Below are positions 38,609-51,000 of a stretch of 64,000 nt of DNA, piece by piece. Numbering within the stretch: the stretch's first letter is position 1; each line of letters begins with the position of its first letter. Location of the stretch: assembly GCF_018255755.1 (NCBI RefSeq), contig NZ_CP073766.1, positions 1,054,001 through 1,118,000 on the forward strand, written 5' to 3'. A model generated the notes under the pieces. That model saw only the letters and a list, made by a program, of their open reading frames with translations. It had not been told where the DNA came from and did not search any database. Position numbers and translations under genes: made by a program. The stretch is from Chitinophaga sp. HK235 (GTDB lineage: Bacteria > Bacteroidota > Bacteroidia > Chitinophagales > Chitinophagaceae).

Positions 38609-38624
38609 CTGTACCGGGGTACAG
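38609..38624. promoter_or_regulatory. Inverted repeat CTGTACC-GG-GGTACAG, possible operator
   Basis: Perfect 7-bp arms around a 2-nt spacer, about 235 bp upstream of the NRPS start. It could be a protein-binding palindrome; there is no T-tract, and it is too short for a strong terminator. Confidence 0.4.
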
Positions 38625-39270
38625 CCAATGTGCGGATCATAAATGGAAGTGGATAAAATGTGCTATTTAAAATAGTACAAAATGGTACCGGTTTTTTTCC
38701 GGTGGATTTCATAACGATACTTACGAATGGTTTCCTTGTATTTTGAGTGGTTTCATAAATTAATAAGGGTTCTTTAAAAGAGGTACTTTGTTTTCATTGA
38801 TGGAATCGGGTAATCTGTATACGCTACACTAATAATGGAAACGCCAATCAGGGGGCATTGTTGGCAATTAAAAACGCTTATTTATTCTGGTGGTCCAACC
38901 AGTTTAGGTGTATAATTAATGTAAAACCATCACTTAAAAAAGGGTATTCGTGAATTACAGACAATCACTGCACTTTCGTTATTGCACGTTTCATTTAGGA
39001 AACTGACATATTGATTATTAAGAGAGCATAGCATAGTCCGGTTTCATAGGAACAACTCTTCTGGCATCTTTTAAGTGATATCAGTTCACTGCATTAAAAA
39101 ATTTGTGTAGTAAAATAAGCAAATAAATATGAAATCGCCAAAACTCCCAGATTAAATAAAAAACATTTCGCGTTTATATACACTACGCTCAAAACAGTTA
39201 GAAACAGCAACAATAAATACATTGTATCCTTAGAAATATTAAAATCCATCCCTCCTCCTTTTAAAACTGT

Positions 39271-40071
39271 TCACGCTTTTAACAATTCCGAAGGCGACTG
39301 CCCGAACTGCTTTCTGAAGGCAAAAGAAAAATGCGATAAATCCTCGAAGCCCAAATCCAGATAGATATCATTAGGGCGTTGTCGTTTTTGAGTAATCAGG
39401 GAATAGGCTTCCTGCAAACGGCGCTGCTGCAGCCAGCTGCGGGGCGATGTCTGAAATATCTTCTGAAAATCGCGCTTAAAAGTAGCCAGGCTCCGGCCGG
39501 TAAGGTAGGCAAAACGTTCCAGCCTCACATTGAAGTGATAATTCTTCTGCATAAATTCTTCGAGATTAATTTTATGCGGATCCGAAAAATCAAACAATAC
39601 CTTCCTGAGATCTTTGCGATGGACAAACAATAACATAAGCGCCTCTCTCTGTTTTAGCTCCAGTAATTCGGGTGCTTTATTCTCCAGTAACTCCTGATAT
39701 TGCAGCAACGATTCCATAAAATAGCGCAGATGCTGCGCTTCAGACAAATCAATAAATGCCGGCGTTTTCAGTTTTTCTTCCAGATGAAATCCTTCCTGCG
39801 CGCTGACTTGTTTGAGTAATTCTTCATCAAACCGCATGGACAAGGATTTGAATTCTTCCACTTCTGTCGGCTTTTTTATAAACTTCAGCAACTGATTTTT
39901 TCTGGCAAGATATACATCCCCTTTTCTAAACACCTTCCTTTCGGTTCCATCATCCAGTTCCATTTCTCCCGAAATAACCATCGACAAACTATGATGTAAG
40001 ACAAACTGCTCTCCTTCCCTAAACGCGGTGAAGTGACAGGAATAATTGATATAGTTATTCTTTTCAGCCAT
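39271..40071 (-). CDS. AraC-family transcriptional regulator
   Basis: 266 aa when started at the ATG at 40071 (MAEKNNYINYSCHF). The frame stays open upstream to 40281, but that extension overlaps the aldehyde dehydrogenase gene and reads like shadow sequence. The N-terminal about 160 residues form a cupin-like sensor domain (FREGEQFVLHHSLSMVISGE, RKGDVYLARKNQLLKF). The C-terminal 100 residues are an AraC DNA-binding domain with two helix-turn-helix units: LERFAYLTGRSLATFKRDF then PNDIYLDLGFEDLSHFSFAF and FRKQFGQSPSELL, matching the family signature. It lies 83 bp downstream of the aldehyde dehydrogenase gene in the same direction, so it is probably cotranscribed and regulates that gene. The ligand is unknown. 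A direct repeat upstream of the dehydrogenase is a plausible binding site. Confidence 0.93.
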   Translation of the reverse strand: MAEKNNYINYSCHFTAFREGEQFVLHHSLSMVISGEMELDDGTERKVFRKGDVYLARKNQLLKFIKKPTEVEEFKSLSMRFDEELLKQVSAQEGFHLEEKLKTPAFIDLSEAQHLRYFMESLLQYQELLENKAPELLELKQREALMLLFVHRKDLRKVLFDFSDPHKINLEEFMQKNYHFNVRLERFAYLTGRSLATFKRDFQKIFQTSPRSWLQQRRLQEAYSLITQKRQRPNDIYLDLGFEDLSHFSFAFRKQFGQSPSELLKA

Positions 40072-40154
40072 ACGATTTACCAATCTGTATAAAAACATCG
40101 CCTGAGTGAAAACCCAGGCAATGTTCATAAATATAGAACTTTTTGATTTGCCGT

Positions 40155-41570
40155 TTATATCAGGATAGATTTGGGTTCCAGGTATTCCTCCAATCCATAT
40201 ACACCATACTCTCTTCCAAGTCCGGACTGTTTGAAACCGCCAAACGGCGCCATAGGGTCGTGTTTGAATCCATTTATGCAAACCCTTCCGGCATCGATCC
40301 GGGAAGCTACACGCAGTGCCCGGTTTGAGTCAGCAGAAGTAATATACGCTGCCAATCCATAGGTGGTATCGTTGGCAATAGCAATGGCTTCTTCCTCATT
40401 TTCATACGGAATAATGGACAACACAGGGCCGAAAATTTCTTCCTGCGCAATACGCATATTATTCCGGACATTGGTGAATATGGTGGCTTTAACGAAATTC
40501 CCGTTTTCAAGACCTTCCGGCTTACCCATGCCGCCTGCCAGCAGGGTCGCGCCTTCGTCCAAACCAATCCGGATATAGCTTTGCACACGTTCAAACTGCT
40601 TTTCGGATACCATTGGTCCTACGTTGGTAGTTTCATTGCCAGGCTCCCCTACTACTACCTGTGCTGCAGCGGCCTTAGCTATCTGATTTACTGCTTCCAG
40701 TTTGGCTTTGGGCACCAGTAAACGTGTAGGTGCGATACAGGCCTGTCCGCTATTCATATAAGCCCCAAATACGGCCTGTGGAACCGCCTGTTCAAGATCA
40801 GCGTCATCCAGGATAATATTCGGCGATTTACCGCCCAGCTCTAACGTTACCCGCTTAATGGTATCCACTGCAGACTTGGCAATCTGTTTTCCGGTAACTG
40901 TAGAGCCGGTGAAGGATATTTTAGCAATGTCAGGATGGTTCGTGATGGCGTTTCCTACCACATTTCCCAGGCCGTTCACCATATTGTAAAGTCCTTTGGG
41001 CAAACCAGCTTCATGGAAACATTCGGTCAGCAGCTGTGTCTGCAATGCACTCATTTCGCTTGGTTTTACAACCACTGTACAACCTGCTGCTATAGCCGTT
41101 GCCAGCTTGTTGCAAATAAAACTATTACTGGCATTCCAGGGTGTGATGATGCCTACCACACCTACCGGTGTCATCTGCACCAGCGTATCTCCGGCCTTCC
41201 GCTGGAATTCAAAATGGCGAAGCGTTTCCATCATATTATCAAAAGCAGCGATAGCATTTTGTATGCTCATCCTGCAAAACTGACGGGTACCGCCGTATTC
41301 GAGGATCATTACCTCCACCAGTTCTTTTTCCCTTTTACTCACCGCATCTCTTAAATTTTTCAATAGCTCAATCCGTTCTGCTGCACTTGTTTGGGAAAAT
41401 GACTGAAATGCTGCTTTAGCCGCGGCAATTGCCCGTTGGGTATCTGTTTCATCACCCAGGGTCACTTCACCGATCTTCTGATGACTGGCCGGATTAATCA
41501 AATCAAAAACCTGTGTTCCGTTGAGTGTTACAAACGCACCATTGATGTAACCTTTAGTTATACTTTGCAT
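40155..41570 (-). CDS. NAD(P)+-dependent aldehyde dehydrogenase
   Basis: 471 aa from the ATG at 41570 (MQSITKGYINGAF); the 9-codon extension upstream is unlikely. It oxidises an aldehyde to the acid. Family hallmarks are complete: the Rossmann-fold region with ITPWNASN and KPSEMSALQTQ, FTGSTVTGKQIA, the catalytic Glu in VTLELGGKSPNII, the nucleophile Cys278 in NSGQACIAPTR, and EEIFGPVLSI and the C-terminal FGGFKQSGLGREYG. The physiological substrate cannot be read from sequence. The gene is followed by an AraC regulator on the same strand, and a pair of direct repeats lies 55-93 bp upstream of its start, suggesting substrate-induced control. It has no obvious tie to the adjacent NRPS or toxin operons. 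Confidence 0.95.
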   Translation of the reverse strand: MQSITKGYINGAFVTLNGTQVFDLINPASHQKIGEVTLGDETDTQRAIAAAKAAFQSFSQTSAAERIELLKNLRDAVSKREKELVEVMILEYGGTRQFCRMSIQNAIAAFDNMMETLRHFEFQRKAGDTLVQMTPVGVVGIITPWNASNSFICNKLATAIAAGCTVVVKPSEMSALQTQLLTECFHEAGLPKGLYNMVNGLGNVVGNAITNHPDIAKISFTGSTVTGKQIAKSAVDTIKRVTLELGGKSPNIILDDADLEQAVPQAVFGAYMNSGQACIAPTRLLVPKAKLEAVNQIAKAAAAQVVVGEPGNETTNVGPMVSEKQFERVQSYIRIGLDEGATLLAGGMGKPEGLENGNFVKATIFTNVRNNMRIAQEEIFGPVLSIIPYENEEEAIAIANDTTYGLAAYITSADSNRALRVASRIDAGRVCINGFKHDPMAPFGGFKQSGLGREYGVYGLEEYLEPKSILI

Positions 41571-41625
41571 ATTCTTTTTGTTTTTTGTACAATACAAAGG
41601 TCCGGTAACCTGAAAAGATTTGTTT

Positions 41626-41663
41626 TGTTGTATAGCTCAAATATGCTGTGTTGTATAGCTCAA
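41626..41663 (-). repeat. Perfect 15-nt direct repeat, probable AraC operator
   Basis: TGTTGTATAGCTCAA occurs at 41626-41640 and again at 41649-41663, a 23-bp period (about two helical turns). On the - strand it reads TTGAGCTATACAACA twice, ending 55 bp before the aldehyde dehydrogenase ATG. AraC-family activators often bind direct repeats just upstream of the promoter, and an AraC gene follows the dehydrogenase. Confidence 0.6.
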
Positions 41664-41677
41664 CAGAGATTTGATGA

Positions 41678-42007
41678 TTAATGTAAAAAAGAGGCTCGTT
41701 CATAAGCAGTATAACCGGTTTTGAGCACAGTCTGTACAAAAGAATGATCTTCTGTTGCATACTGATCTGTCTCCTCAGGTGTATAGATATGAACATCCAC
41801 TCTGGGCAGGTGGTTGCGCAACATAGGCTGAATATTGACCGTTCTCAGCGGCATTGGAAGCGCCGTCCGCTGAATAACGAATATATCCAGGTCACTTCTG
41901 GGTGTGGCCATTTGTTTGGCATAGGATCCGAAGACAATGATTCGCTCCGGATCCAGCTTTGCCACCAAACTTTGCACCACACCGTTGATATCTTCCGGTG
42001 TAAGCAT
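41678..42007 (-). CDS. Minimal nucleotidyltransferase (MNT-like)
   Basis: 109 aa with the polymerase-beta-type nucleotidyltransferase signature: IIVFGSYAKQMATPRSDLDIFV gives the GS ... DxD metal-binding motif, and VDVHIYTPEE supplies a plausible third acidic residue. Such small domains transfer a nucleotide to a protein or small molecule and often act as the antitoxin half of MNT/HEPN pairs. No HEPN partner gene lies beside it. Its ATG begins 2 nt after the TcA-like stop codon, so it is translationally coupled to the toxin operon. Whether it modifies the toxin or is an unrelated passenger cannot be told from the sequence. Confidence 0.85.
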   Translation of the reverse strand: MLTPEDINGVVQSLVAKLDPERIIVFGSYAKQMATPRSDLDIFVIQRTALPMPLRTVNIQPMLRNHLPRVDVHIYTPEETDQYATEDHSFVQTVLKTGYTAYERASFLH

Positions 42008-42009
42008 AA

Positions 42010-45000
42010 TTATGCAATTGAATAGTTAATAATAAGGTAGAGTTTTTCAATACTATCAGCAGGTAAAGAGCGGAAATCATCAGCATCTTTCGGCTTCAGC
42101 TTTATTGACCAGGGCTGGAGTAACACCTCTTCACCGGAAGCAAATGGTTTTACCAGTTGTTGCAGGCCGGGGTAACTATTGCTGCTGGTCATATCCTGCA
42201 AGTCCGCACCAGCAGGGCTCAGTAATACCTGCATTGGCGTCTCTTGTCCATGGAAACGGGCTACCAACTCTATACGGCTCACTTTCTTTTGCTGGAAGCT
42301 ACGTGTAAAATAAGGTAGCCGTGCTGCCAGATCATCCAGTACCAGTTCCTGATCGCTATCATTGCTGGCAGGGTAAAGAAATCTGTACCATTTCTCCGGG
42401 AACTCCTGCTGTATATCGAATACCCTGAACATCCCCTTCCTGTTTTCAGCCAGTGCCATTTCATTCAGCTGTTGCTTCAATTCTGATACCACCTGTTGTT
42501 TAAAGGCTTCTCCTCCTTCGCGGGCAGTATAATTCATATGCAGCACCACATCTGTCAACGTATTAAAATCAAACTGACGAAAATCCTTATTGAGTTGAAT
42601 GTGCCAGGTGCTGACAGCTCCAGCGCCTTCAAACGGAAGGTAACGCTCATCTCCGAAATTAACTTCAAAAAGTCCGCTGTCCTGCTGCGCATGACTGACA
42701 GCAATAGATTGTACCGCTGTGATTTCATCTCTGAAGCGCGGATCGGTAACAGTATAGTCTCTGGCATATTTACCCCTGGCACTCAGGGAGGTGTCCTTGC
42801 GAAGCCCGTTACCAGTCAGGGTCAACGTACAGGCTATAGTGGTAAATGGCCCTGTTATACATGGTATGGACAGGCTCACAGCTTTGATCCTTCTGAAATA
42901 ATGTCCGGGATAATCCATGTCAAACAATGTTTCCGGAATAGTGATAAAACATTCGCCTTTTTGTTTTAACTGTAGTAATGCTACGGGATCGAGCAGTGAC
43001 AAGGAAATATGTTTCCGCAGTTCGTAGGTACGGCGGTTCTGTTCATAATAAGCGGTTTCCAGCCTTTTAAGGTCATGGTGCAGCGACTCTCCGCACAGCA
43101 ATCCTTTACGCAGGTTATCCCAGTATCCGAACTGGATATAGTTGGAGCTGCTTAATCCCAGTTCATACCGGAAACATTTCTCTGTGCGTTTAGCCAGATC
43201 AAATGCCAGCTGATAACTTTGAAAATAGAGGGTAGAGAGCTGATTGCTCATCCAGTTGTACAGTTCCTGGCTGGTGAATTTACGTTCCATGTATTCCATC
43301 TCTTTTTCCAGGTTAAGCACTTGTTTATCATGCAATACCAACTCCTGCCCGGCAATTTTCAGCCTTGCGGCTGAGGCAACTATTTGTTTGTCCAGTTGCA
43401 GCAGTTCCTGTTCTGCCAGCTGCCGCTGGAACTCCCATTCTTCTGCGCGACGGCTGTAGTTGGCAGCTGTCAAGGTTAGCTGGGCGCCTTTTTCCAGGGT
43501 GGTGGCAAGGCTGTTTAATGCCTTCCCTCCTCTTTCTGCGGCCTGTGCCAGGTTTTCACCACCCACACTGGCGCTCACTGTAGGAGTGCCTCCAAAACCC
43601 GCACAGCCAGCGAGGAAAGTAGGGATAACACTTAGTCCTCCGCCAATAATATAACTGGCAGTGACAGCCGCTTCCAGACCAGTGGCCACCGTGGAGAGCA
43701 CAAAAGCTGCCTTTTCTCCGACAGACCATCCTTCTTCAATCAGCCGGGCATAATAATCCCGGCGGATGGTAGCCAGTAACCTGGATTCTTTCAGACTTTC
43801 AAGTGTGGCTTCTGCTTCCTCTATCTGCTTATTCCGGATGCTGGTAGTAGCCCTTAACATCAGCATTTCATGTTTATTGCGAAGTGTAGTAAAGGCTTCT
43901 GCATCCTTTTTCTCCAGCGCAGACAGTAGGGCAGCTCCCAGGCTTTTTACTTCCGCGCAGTGATCAAGGGCACGCTGCAACATGAAGTTGAAACGGTACA
44001 ACGGCATGGGCGCATTGATATCTGCCAGCATGCCTGTTATATCTATATTACCCGCTGCTGCGGCGCTAATCAGTACACCAGGATCAATGGGTTGATCACT
44101 GAGTGGTAACTGCTGTACCTGACCTTCTATATTCATACAATGCCTGATCTTGAACAATCTGTCGCTTACAGTATCCCACATCGTCATCATTTTTTCATTA
44201 TGAGGAATACCAAAATACAGCAGTTCGAAACGGGGCAATTCCGGCCTGTCTGCCAGCGGTACGCCCGTCACGGGCATAGCAGGAATGAGGTTTTCTACTT
44301 CCGTTAATACATTGCCAAAGGCATCGATACTATCTTTTTCCAGCTGATAGAACGTTTTAACCTGTCTTCCCTTAGCCTCCGGCACCACTTTGGGCTTAGG
44401 TCCCAGGATTGCCTCTGCCAGCACATATAACTGGGCTGCCTCATTAATAAATTCCATGGTATTACGGCGGAACAACTGATCTGCCCAGGAGAGGATGGTC
44501 TGTATATATTTTATGAGCACATTTTTCTGATATGCCACCGTACGCATTCTTGCCAGCAGATGCGGATTAAAGGGATTGTTTCTCCACTCGCTGACCTGCA
44601 TCACACTCTCCCTGTCTATCCTGGCAATTGATTCCAGGAGTGATTCTATCTTCTGTCTGTAATAATCAGCACGGGTCGTTTCAAAAAAAGGTTTGGTGAT
44701 CCAGAAGCGCTGCTGGGGAGTACTGTTATCATTCACCGTATCGTCTGTATTAACGGGATTGAATATATAGTGGTACCATTCCAATGCCTCTTCGAAACGC
44801 TGGTTGGCAGCCAGCTTATTCGCGATATAAAAGGGTGCATGAAAAAACAGCTCCCAGTTATACACAGCATAAGCACCCATATAGGTGAAATCTACATCCT
44901 CCACAGGATAACTCAGTGTTTTATCAGCCAGCCGGTAGCTGCGTGTAACAAACTGCGTAGGTTTATAATATTCCTGGAAATTAAAAGCAGCCGGGCTGTC

Positions 45001-48000
45001 GGGGATGCTGCCCGGCGCTATCTGTATCTTTCTGTTCAGTAACCCTTTCAGCCCTTTGATATTCAGTTCCCTGATAAAAAGTTCTGCAAAGGGATGATAA
45101 TGGATATAGAAATTAAAGGCCCCATCCTGATAATAGGTCCAGGCAGAAGATTGCCGCTGTTGCCAGTTACTGGCGTAATAGTCCACCATATAATTGCGGT
45201 GGGAATCCCAGCAGGAGAAAGTTCCGAAGTCTGAAAATCCGGCTGCTGCAGCATCAATAACAGTAAATGTTTTACCCGGAGAGATGTTATTCAGTAGTTT
45301 AAAGCTGTCCTGTGCTGCAGCCGCCTGAAGCTCTGCATTGGTTTTAGCTTCTTCCAGACTGGTAAAATAAAAGCTGTAGCTGCCTGTCTGATGCTGCATC
45401 AGATTATTACGGAAGGCGCTTTCATTTGCTGCAATGAGATATTCCTGTGGTTTGGCCGTACTGACTACCTGCTTTCCTGTTTTCTCAAAATTATCTGTCC
45501 CTTTGACAGCATTACCGGGTTTGTTGCTATACAACCTGACATCTATGCTTTGCTGAATCCGGATACGGAAGGCAATATTTTCCCGGAAATTGCCGCCTGT
45601 ATTATCCTGTTTAACAGTAATAACGGCATCAGCTATTGTTTTAGGAATCCACTTCCCTTTTTTCATTTCACTCCATGCCAGATTAATGTCCCAGTATCTG
45701 TCGGGGGCGGTGAGTGTAAAGTTCCCGCCCTGTGTAGGAATGCTCTGGGAAACCGGTTCTGTTGCTTTCTCTATAAACTGAGGCCACATCAGGAACAGCC
45801 GTTTATTATGCACACCGGCCATAAGATGGTTACTATTGATGTCCAGGTCTATTTTCTCCCAGGCAGTCCAGCGTCCACCATTTTTACGCTGACGATAGAA
45901 GTACTCAGGCGCGATGCTGCTGCGGGTACGGGCGAACACGTGCAGGACTGCTTCATCCAGTGTGACCTCATTGTAAATGGCTCTCGTTTCGAGATTGGCT
46001 ACCCTATCCAGTTTTTCCAGATAGTTCAGATAGGCCTGTTCAGCATTGTTGTTGTCTACATCCTGTTGCATCAGCTCTTCTTCCAGTTCACGGAAGAAGG
46101 GAGATTTTTCATCCCTGAGCTCAGGCTCCAGCCAGTTCTCCGGATAAAGGAAAACTTTTCTGTTGGCTTCCCACACGCGATAGTATTTCATCCATTTCCA
46201 CTGATTCCATTTTTCATCCAGATCAGCACGGGCAATAATATCTTCTTCCAGGTTCAGCAAGCAACGCTGCACCAGGAGCTGGGCGGCGGCCACGGCCTGT
46301 TTCAGACGGGAAGTCTGCATACATACACCCATTTCCACATCAATCAGGAAGTAATTGTAAAGATCATTTTCAGTAATCCAATATTGTCCGGTGGTCTGGT
46401 TCGGATGGGCTATTAACCAGGATACCAATGCATCTCTTTTTTTCGTCCGCAGGTCGTCCTGCAATGGCTTGATAATTTCCTCCCATCGGGACAGATCATA
46501 TTTTGCTTTCAGTACTTGCTTCATACTCTCTGCGGTGTCTGCAGCGGGGTTGGCATCAGCCCAGGAAAATATTCTCGCTGCATTGACGCCCAGCTGGCGC
46601 ACCAACTGCATACACTCTTTCAGGCGTTGCAGGTGGTCGATATTCCGGAAGGCCACTCCCGGCTCCCAGCCAAATGCCTCCACACAGGTAGTGATGTCTG
46701 TTGCCTCCCAGCCTGTCAACTTCGCAAGCTCCTCAATAATACCGTTGTCCGTTGCAGACAAGACAGCCGTCATCCATGCGAGCATGTTTGTTACAGTAGC
46801 TGGTAACGTATTTTTCCACGCAAAGAAACCTGTAAAATGCAGCCAGGCTTCCAGCGCAATAGTGGTGTTATTATCTACCGGAAAATGGGCAGGATGAGGC
46901 CAGCCAAAGCTACTGGCATTTGTTCCGGACAGCCACCATTCCAGCTCTTCCGGCTTTATTTTCAGCTTTGTAATGATAAGGGAAAGTTTATGCAGTAATC
47001 GCAGGTTACTGAAGATGGCCGGCAGTTCAGCTGAGGTCAGTGCATAGCGGTAGAAGCCATCCGGTTGTTTCTCAAGGAAACGAGTGTCACTAAATGCGAC
47101 GAGCAAGGGCTGATCAGCGATGATGGTCCTTCTCAGCAAATGTTCCATATGTGTACTGCTGATTGATAACAAGGCAGAAAGCTTCTGGATAAGAAATGCT
47201 TCGCACTGCATTTTCATCAGGTATTGCTGCAACAGCGGCTGCAGCCATGCAAAACGTGCCGCTCCCGCCAGCCCCTGCGGAGGCGGTGCCAGCTGTTGTT
47301 TCGCTATCGCTGCATCCAGTACTTCTCCAAAATAGGCTGTAATCAGATCATCCTGATGTTCGGTGGCGGTATTGATCCATATCCCGCTAATAATAGCCAT
47401 GGCCTTCAGTTGGCTGGCATCTGTAAACAAAGTTGGGATCAATCCCAGCTTACTGCGGACATAATCTTCCGGTGTTTCTTCAGGTTTGATGACTACCCCA
47501 TTCAGAATTTTTTGCAGTTCGTCGCGTAATGGCTGAAGATATTGTGCCAGTGTTTTATCATCCGGCCGCATATCTGGCTGTAGCGAAGACTGATGGGCCA
47601 GCAGGTAATCAAGCTCCGCTACAGAAAATCCTGCAGCTTTTACTTTCATAGCCAGATCAATGAATGACTGCAAGGCTTCCGGAGAAGCAAAGGGATAACT
47701 ACCCCATAAGTTTTTCAGCCGTAATAATTCAGCAATATTCAGCGACAGTATTTTCGACAATACACTGATTCGATAGATACGGGTGAGTATGGTCCAGTCA
47801 AGATCACTGTTGGCATTCAGCTCCATGTCCTTCATTACCAGGAACAGTTCTCTTTCACTCATGCCCAGTGCGGCGATGATACCGGGGATATATCCTTGTA
47901 CAGGTCCTGTAATAGCGGCCGGATGGTCTGGAAAAACAGCGGCATCTATCAGTTTATTACAGAACAATTGCTGGTAGAGCGTCTGTTGAGGTTGAGCAGC

Positions 48001-51000
48001 GGCAGTACCATCTACTGAATACAAGGTGTGATCTATATTACGGAATAATGCCAGTACCACAGGCCATTCCATGGAGAAACGTGCCCGTATACGGTCTGCC
48101 TGTGCAATAAATCGTATAACCGGTTCCGTTAACATTTTGCCAGCTCCCGGATTGGCAGGATCAATATATGGTAAAACCATATCCGCTTCCTGCATCCGGA
48201 TATTCAGCTTTTTCCAGAGACGGATGAAGCGATGAATACGGCCAGCAGCAGCAGTATTTAAGTTCATCACCACAAACTGGTTTGTATCACACTGCGTACC
48301 ACCGGCAGGAACAGTATCCTGAATGTATATATTACCGGCGGGATTAATAAAGGGCATGCTCAGTAACTGTAACAGTTGTCCATAGTCCAGGCCCGTTTTA
48401 AAAAGCAGCAATGGTACATGACTCAAAACGGTGAGCCAGTCTCCCATGATGTTGGCGGTAATATCATCCGGCATATCCGGATGAGGAATATTGTTGCCGG
48501 TTTCTACCAGCCCCCAGAACTCCCAGGGCTCTTTACTTGCGACAGTATCAGTGATGATATCACGCTCCATGGTCGTCATATTCAGGTAAGCACTGTCAAT
48601 TTCGGTATCACTGGGAGTAGAAGAGGAATTATCTCCTTCTTCTGTTTGTTGCTGGAAGAGCTTCCACAGTACAGACGGCTCTGTCCCCATTTGTTGCAGC
48701 CATAGTGTGCTTTGCAGCGACCAAAGGTTAAAAGGTAACGTTAAAGGGTATACTTGCGTTGCCAGTTTATTATAGGCAGCTATATTGGTATATTCCGGGT
48801 TGGCTTTCAAAGCAGCCTGTGAAAGATGCGTTTGCCGGGTAGAGAGGATATGAATATGGTTATCGGCCACAGATGCCTGGTAAGAATGGTTAGTATCCCG
48901 GATGGTCCAACGGTGACGGCTATCCGGAGCGGCAATCTCCGCTTCTGCGCTGATTGTTATTCCTTTTGCCTTCATAGCTTCCCTGAGGGCGGGGCTGATG
49001 ACACCGGCCACCAACAGCGCAGGGCTGTCCAGCACTATCGGGACAGGTGGCTGCACGGCATCTTCCAGGACTTCGTTCACCAGATCAATATAAGGCAAAG
49101 GTGTGTTGGTATTTTCACAGCTCAGTTCTATCTCTCCCAGGTCCGGACGGCGTTCCAGCAATACCTGCTTCACCTTCTTCCCCCGGTGAATGCTGCTCCC
49201 ATTGGTCTCTCTTTCATTCAGGAAACGAAGTATGTCCACATAATGGGCAGCGGTACTGTATACAGACCTGCATTCCTTGCATTCGCAGTAATCCATGGAC
49301 CCGAATAGCGTACTGAGATTAGGTAAAATATTAGCTGCTGCCATTTTTTTATGGCCCACAACCGTGTTGTTACCGGATACCGGCACGGGTGCAGGGACCA
49401 TAGCAGGCGTGGTACTGTTGACAGCCTGATTATAGGTCCCGTAATAGGACAATGCCAGTGCGTAGGCGTTTTCGGCCTTTCGGAAGATACGCTTTGCATC
49501 CGCTGCACCAATATTTTTCTCTTTCATAATGGCGATGAACCTTTCCAACCCCATAAAATATACCTGCTGGGCGGAATCTATCTCACTGTTCATCGTAGCC
49601 GCTACCGTGCGATAAGCAGGATTCAACCGGAACATCCGCTGGATAGCTTTGATTTCTTTGATAGTAGCAGGTACATCTTCGATATGCTCTACTGATTCAG
49701 GGTGCTCTTCCACATACTGTTCTACACGGGTATCTTCCAGATCGAAGTCGGGGTTGTAGACAATAAACTCACCGGATGCATCGAATATAGGTCTGGCCAT
49801 GGCCTGAGGGCCAGATGCCAGCATCTGCTTACGGAATTTATCTCTTTCCTTTAACAGTTTACCGGCGAAAGCGGTGGTAGGGTAATTACGTTCGAAAGTG
49901 GTTTCCAGAATGGTAGCAAACTGTTGTTGTTTCTCTTCTTCAGTAGCTCCGTCCATATTCACCGGATAACCTACCGGTTTTCCATCAGGACCGTTATTGC
50001 GGATGATATTCAACCATTCATTGGCATCGTATAATGCAAATTCACGCTGGTCACGGGCTGTACCGCTGGTAATATTTTGCTGCAATGCCGCCACCATGGG
50101 AATATGATTCCGTGTCAGTGCTCCCAGGTCAAAGCTGAGTTTCAGGTTTTGAATAACCTCCTTTGTATACACCTGGTCTGTCTCCAGCTGTCGCCACAGA
50201 TCATCCATAGACCCTTTATTGGTGGTATAGGCTGCCAGGAATTTACCTGGATCTTCTGCTACAGCGGGAGTGAGTTTTATCAGGTCCCCTACGGTACCTT
50301 TCCCTGTACCTGCTTTATCATCTGCCGCATATTTCAGCTTGATAGCATGAAGGTCTGTCAACAGCTGAGCGACAGCAGTGTTCATTGCGAGTGGAATATA
50401 GTTAGCCTGGAATGCCTTGAGCAATATATCCCGTTGCAGGTCTTCGGACAACATGGTCAGTTCCTTCAACACTTTTTCCTTTACCAGTTCAGCTTTATTC
50501 TTATCCAATACGTCCATCAGTAATACATCCGTGAGCAGTCCGGGCTGTCCCTGTCGGATAAAACCATAAAAGATGGCCGCATCCATCGGTACTCCCCAGC
50601 GGAGTGCTCTTTCCGCGAGATGCCAGGCAGCAATCCAGGAGATAATAATATGTGGTGTACGAGCTGTTTCACCGGAGAGAAAAGACACATCCTGAAACTG
50701 TCCATCTTCCTTCAGATCCAGTGGAGACAATCCTTCCAGCAATGGTTGAAGCGTAGCGGCCAGCACCTCCCATTCCGACAGTCCTTTATATTCTATCTCA
50801 CTGAGATTGATGTTTACTTCCAGCCGGGAGGCCGCATTAAAATAAACAGGCGACTGGAATATTACACCCCCATTGGCATCATATGCTTTTACTACGATAT
50901 CGGCGGTGGCTTTTTCAGCCCGGTTGAATTGCTCCGCTTTGTACTTCACGGAATATTTCCCTTTGCTTGCAACCACTTTTCCCAATGACTGCTCCGTACG

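Larger units (their letters stand above)
38375..39270. other. 896-bp AT-rich non-coding region upstream of the NRPS
   Basis: This lies between the stop of the AraC gene and the start of the NRPS, both on the - strand, so it must hold the NRPS promoter. I found no convincing ORF, RNA gene or TAnnTTTG element on the - strand. It contains two clear short inverted repeats (38538-38558 and 38609-38624) and a weaker one (ACCGG-T7-CCGGT, 38687-38703). Its length and composition suggest a regulated promoter region, but no specific regulator can be named. Confidence 0.5.

Noticed and set aside
38609..38624. CTGTACC-GG-GGTACAG as a terminator of the AraC transcript
   Set aside because: The stem is only 7 bp, has a 2-nt loop and no T-tract, and lies 0.65 kb from the AraC stop; an operator is more plausible.
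40072..40281. N-terminal extension of the AraC regulator
   Set aside because: The extension overlaps the end of the aldehyde dehydrogenase gene and does not resemble a sensor domain; the ATG at 40071 begins a sensible protein.
45391..46416. 341-aa open frame on the + strand inside the TcA-like gene
   Set aside because: It is fully antisense to a well-supported coding frame, has no recognisable domain, and its composition (Cys, His, Ile-rich) is that of a shadow frame.
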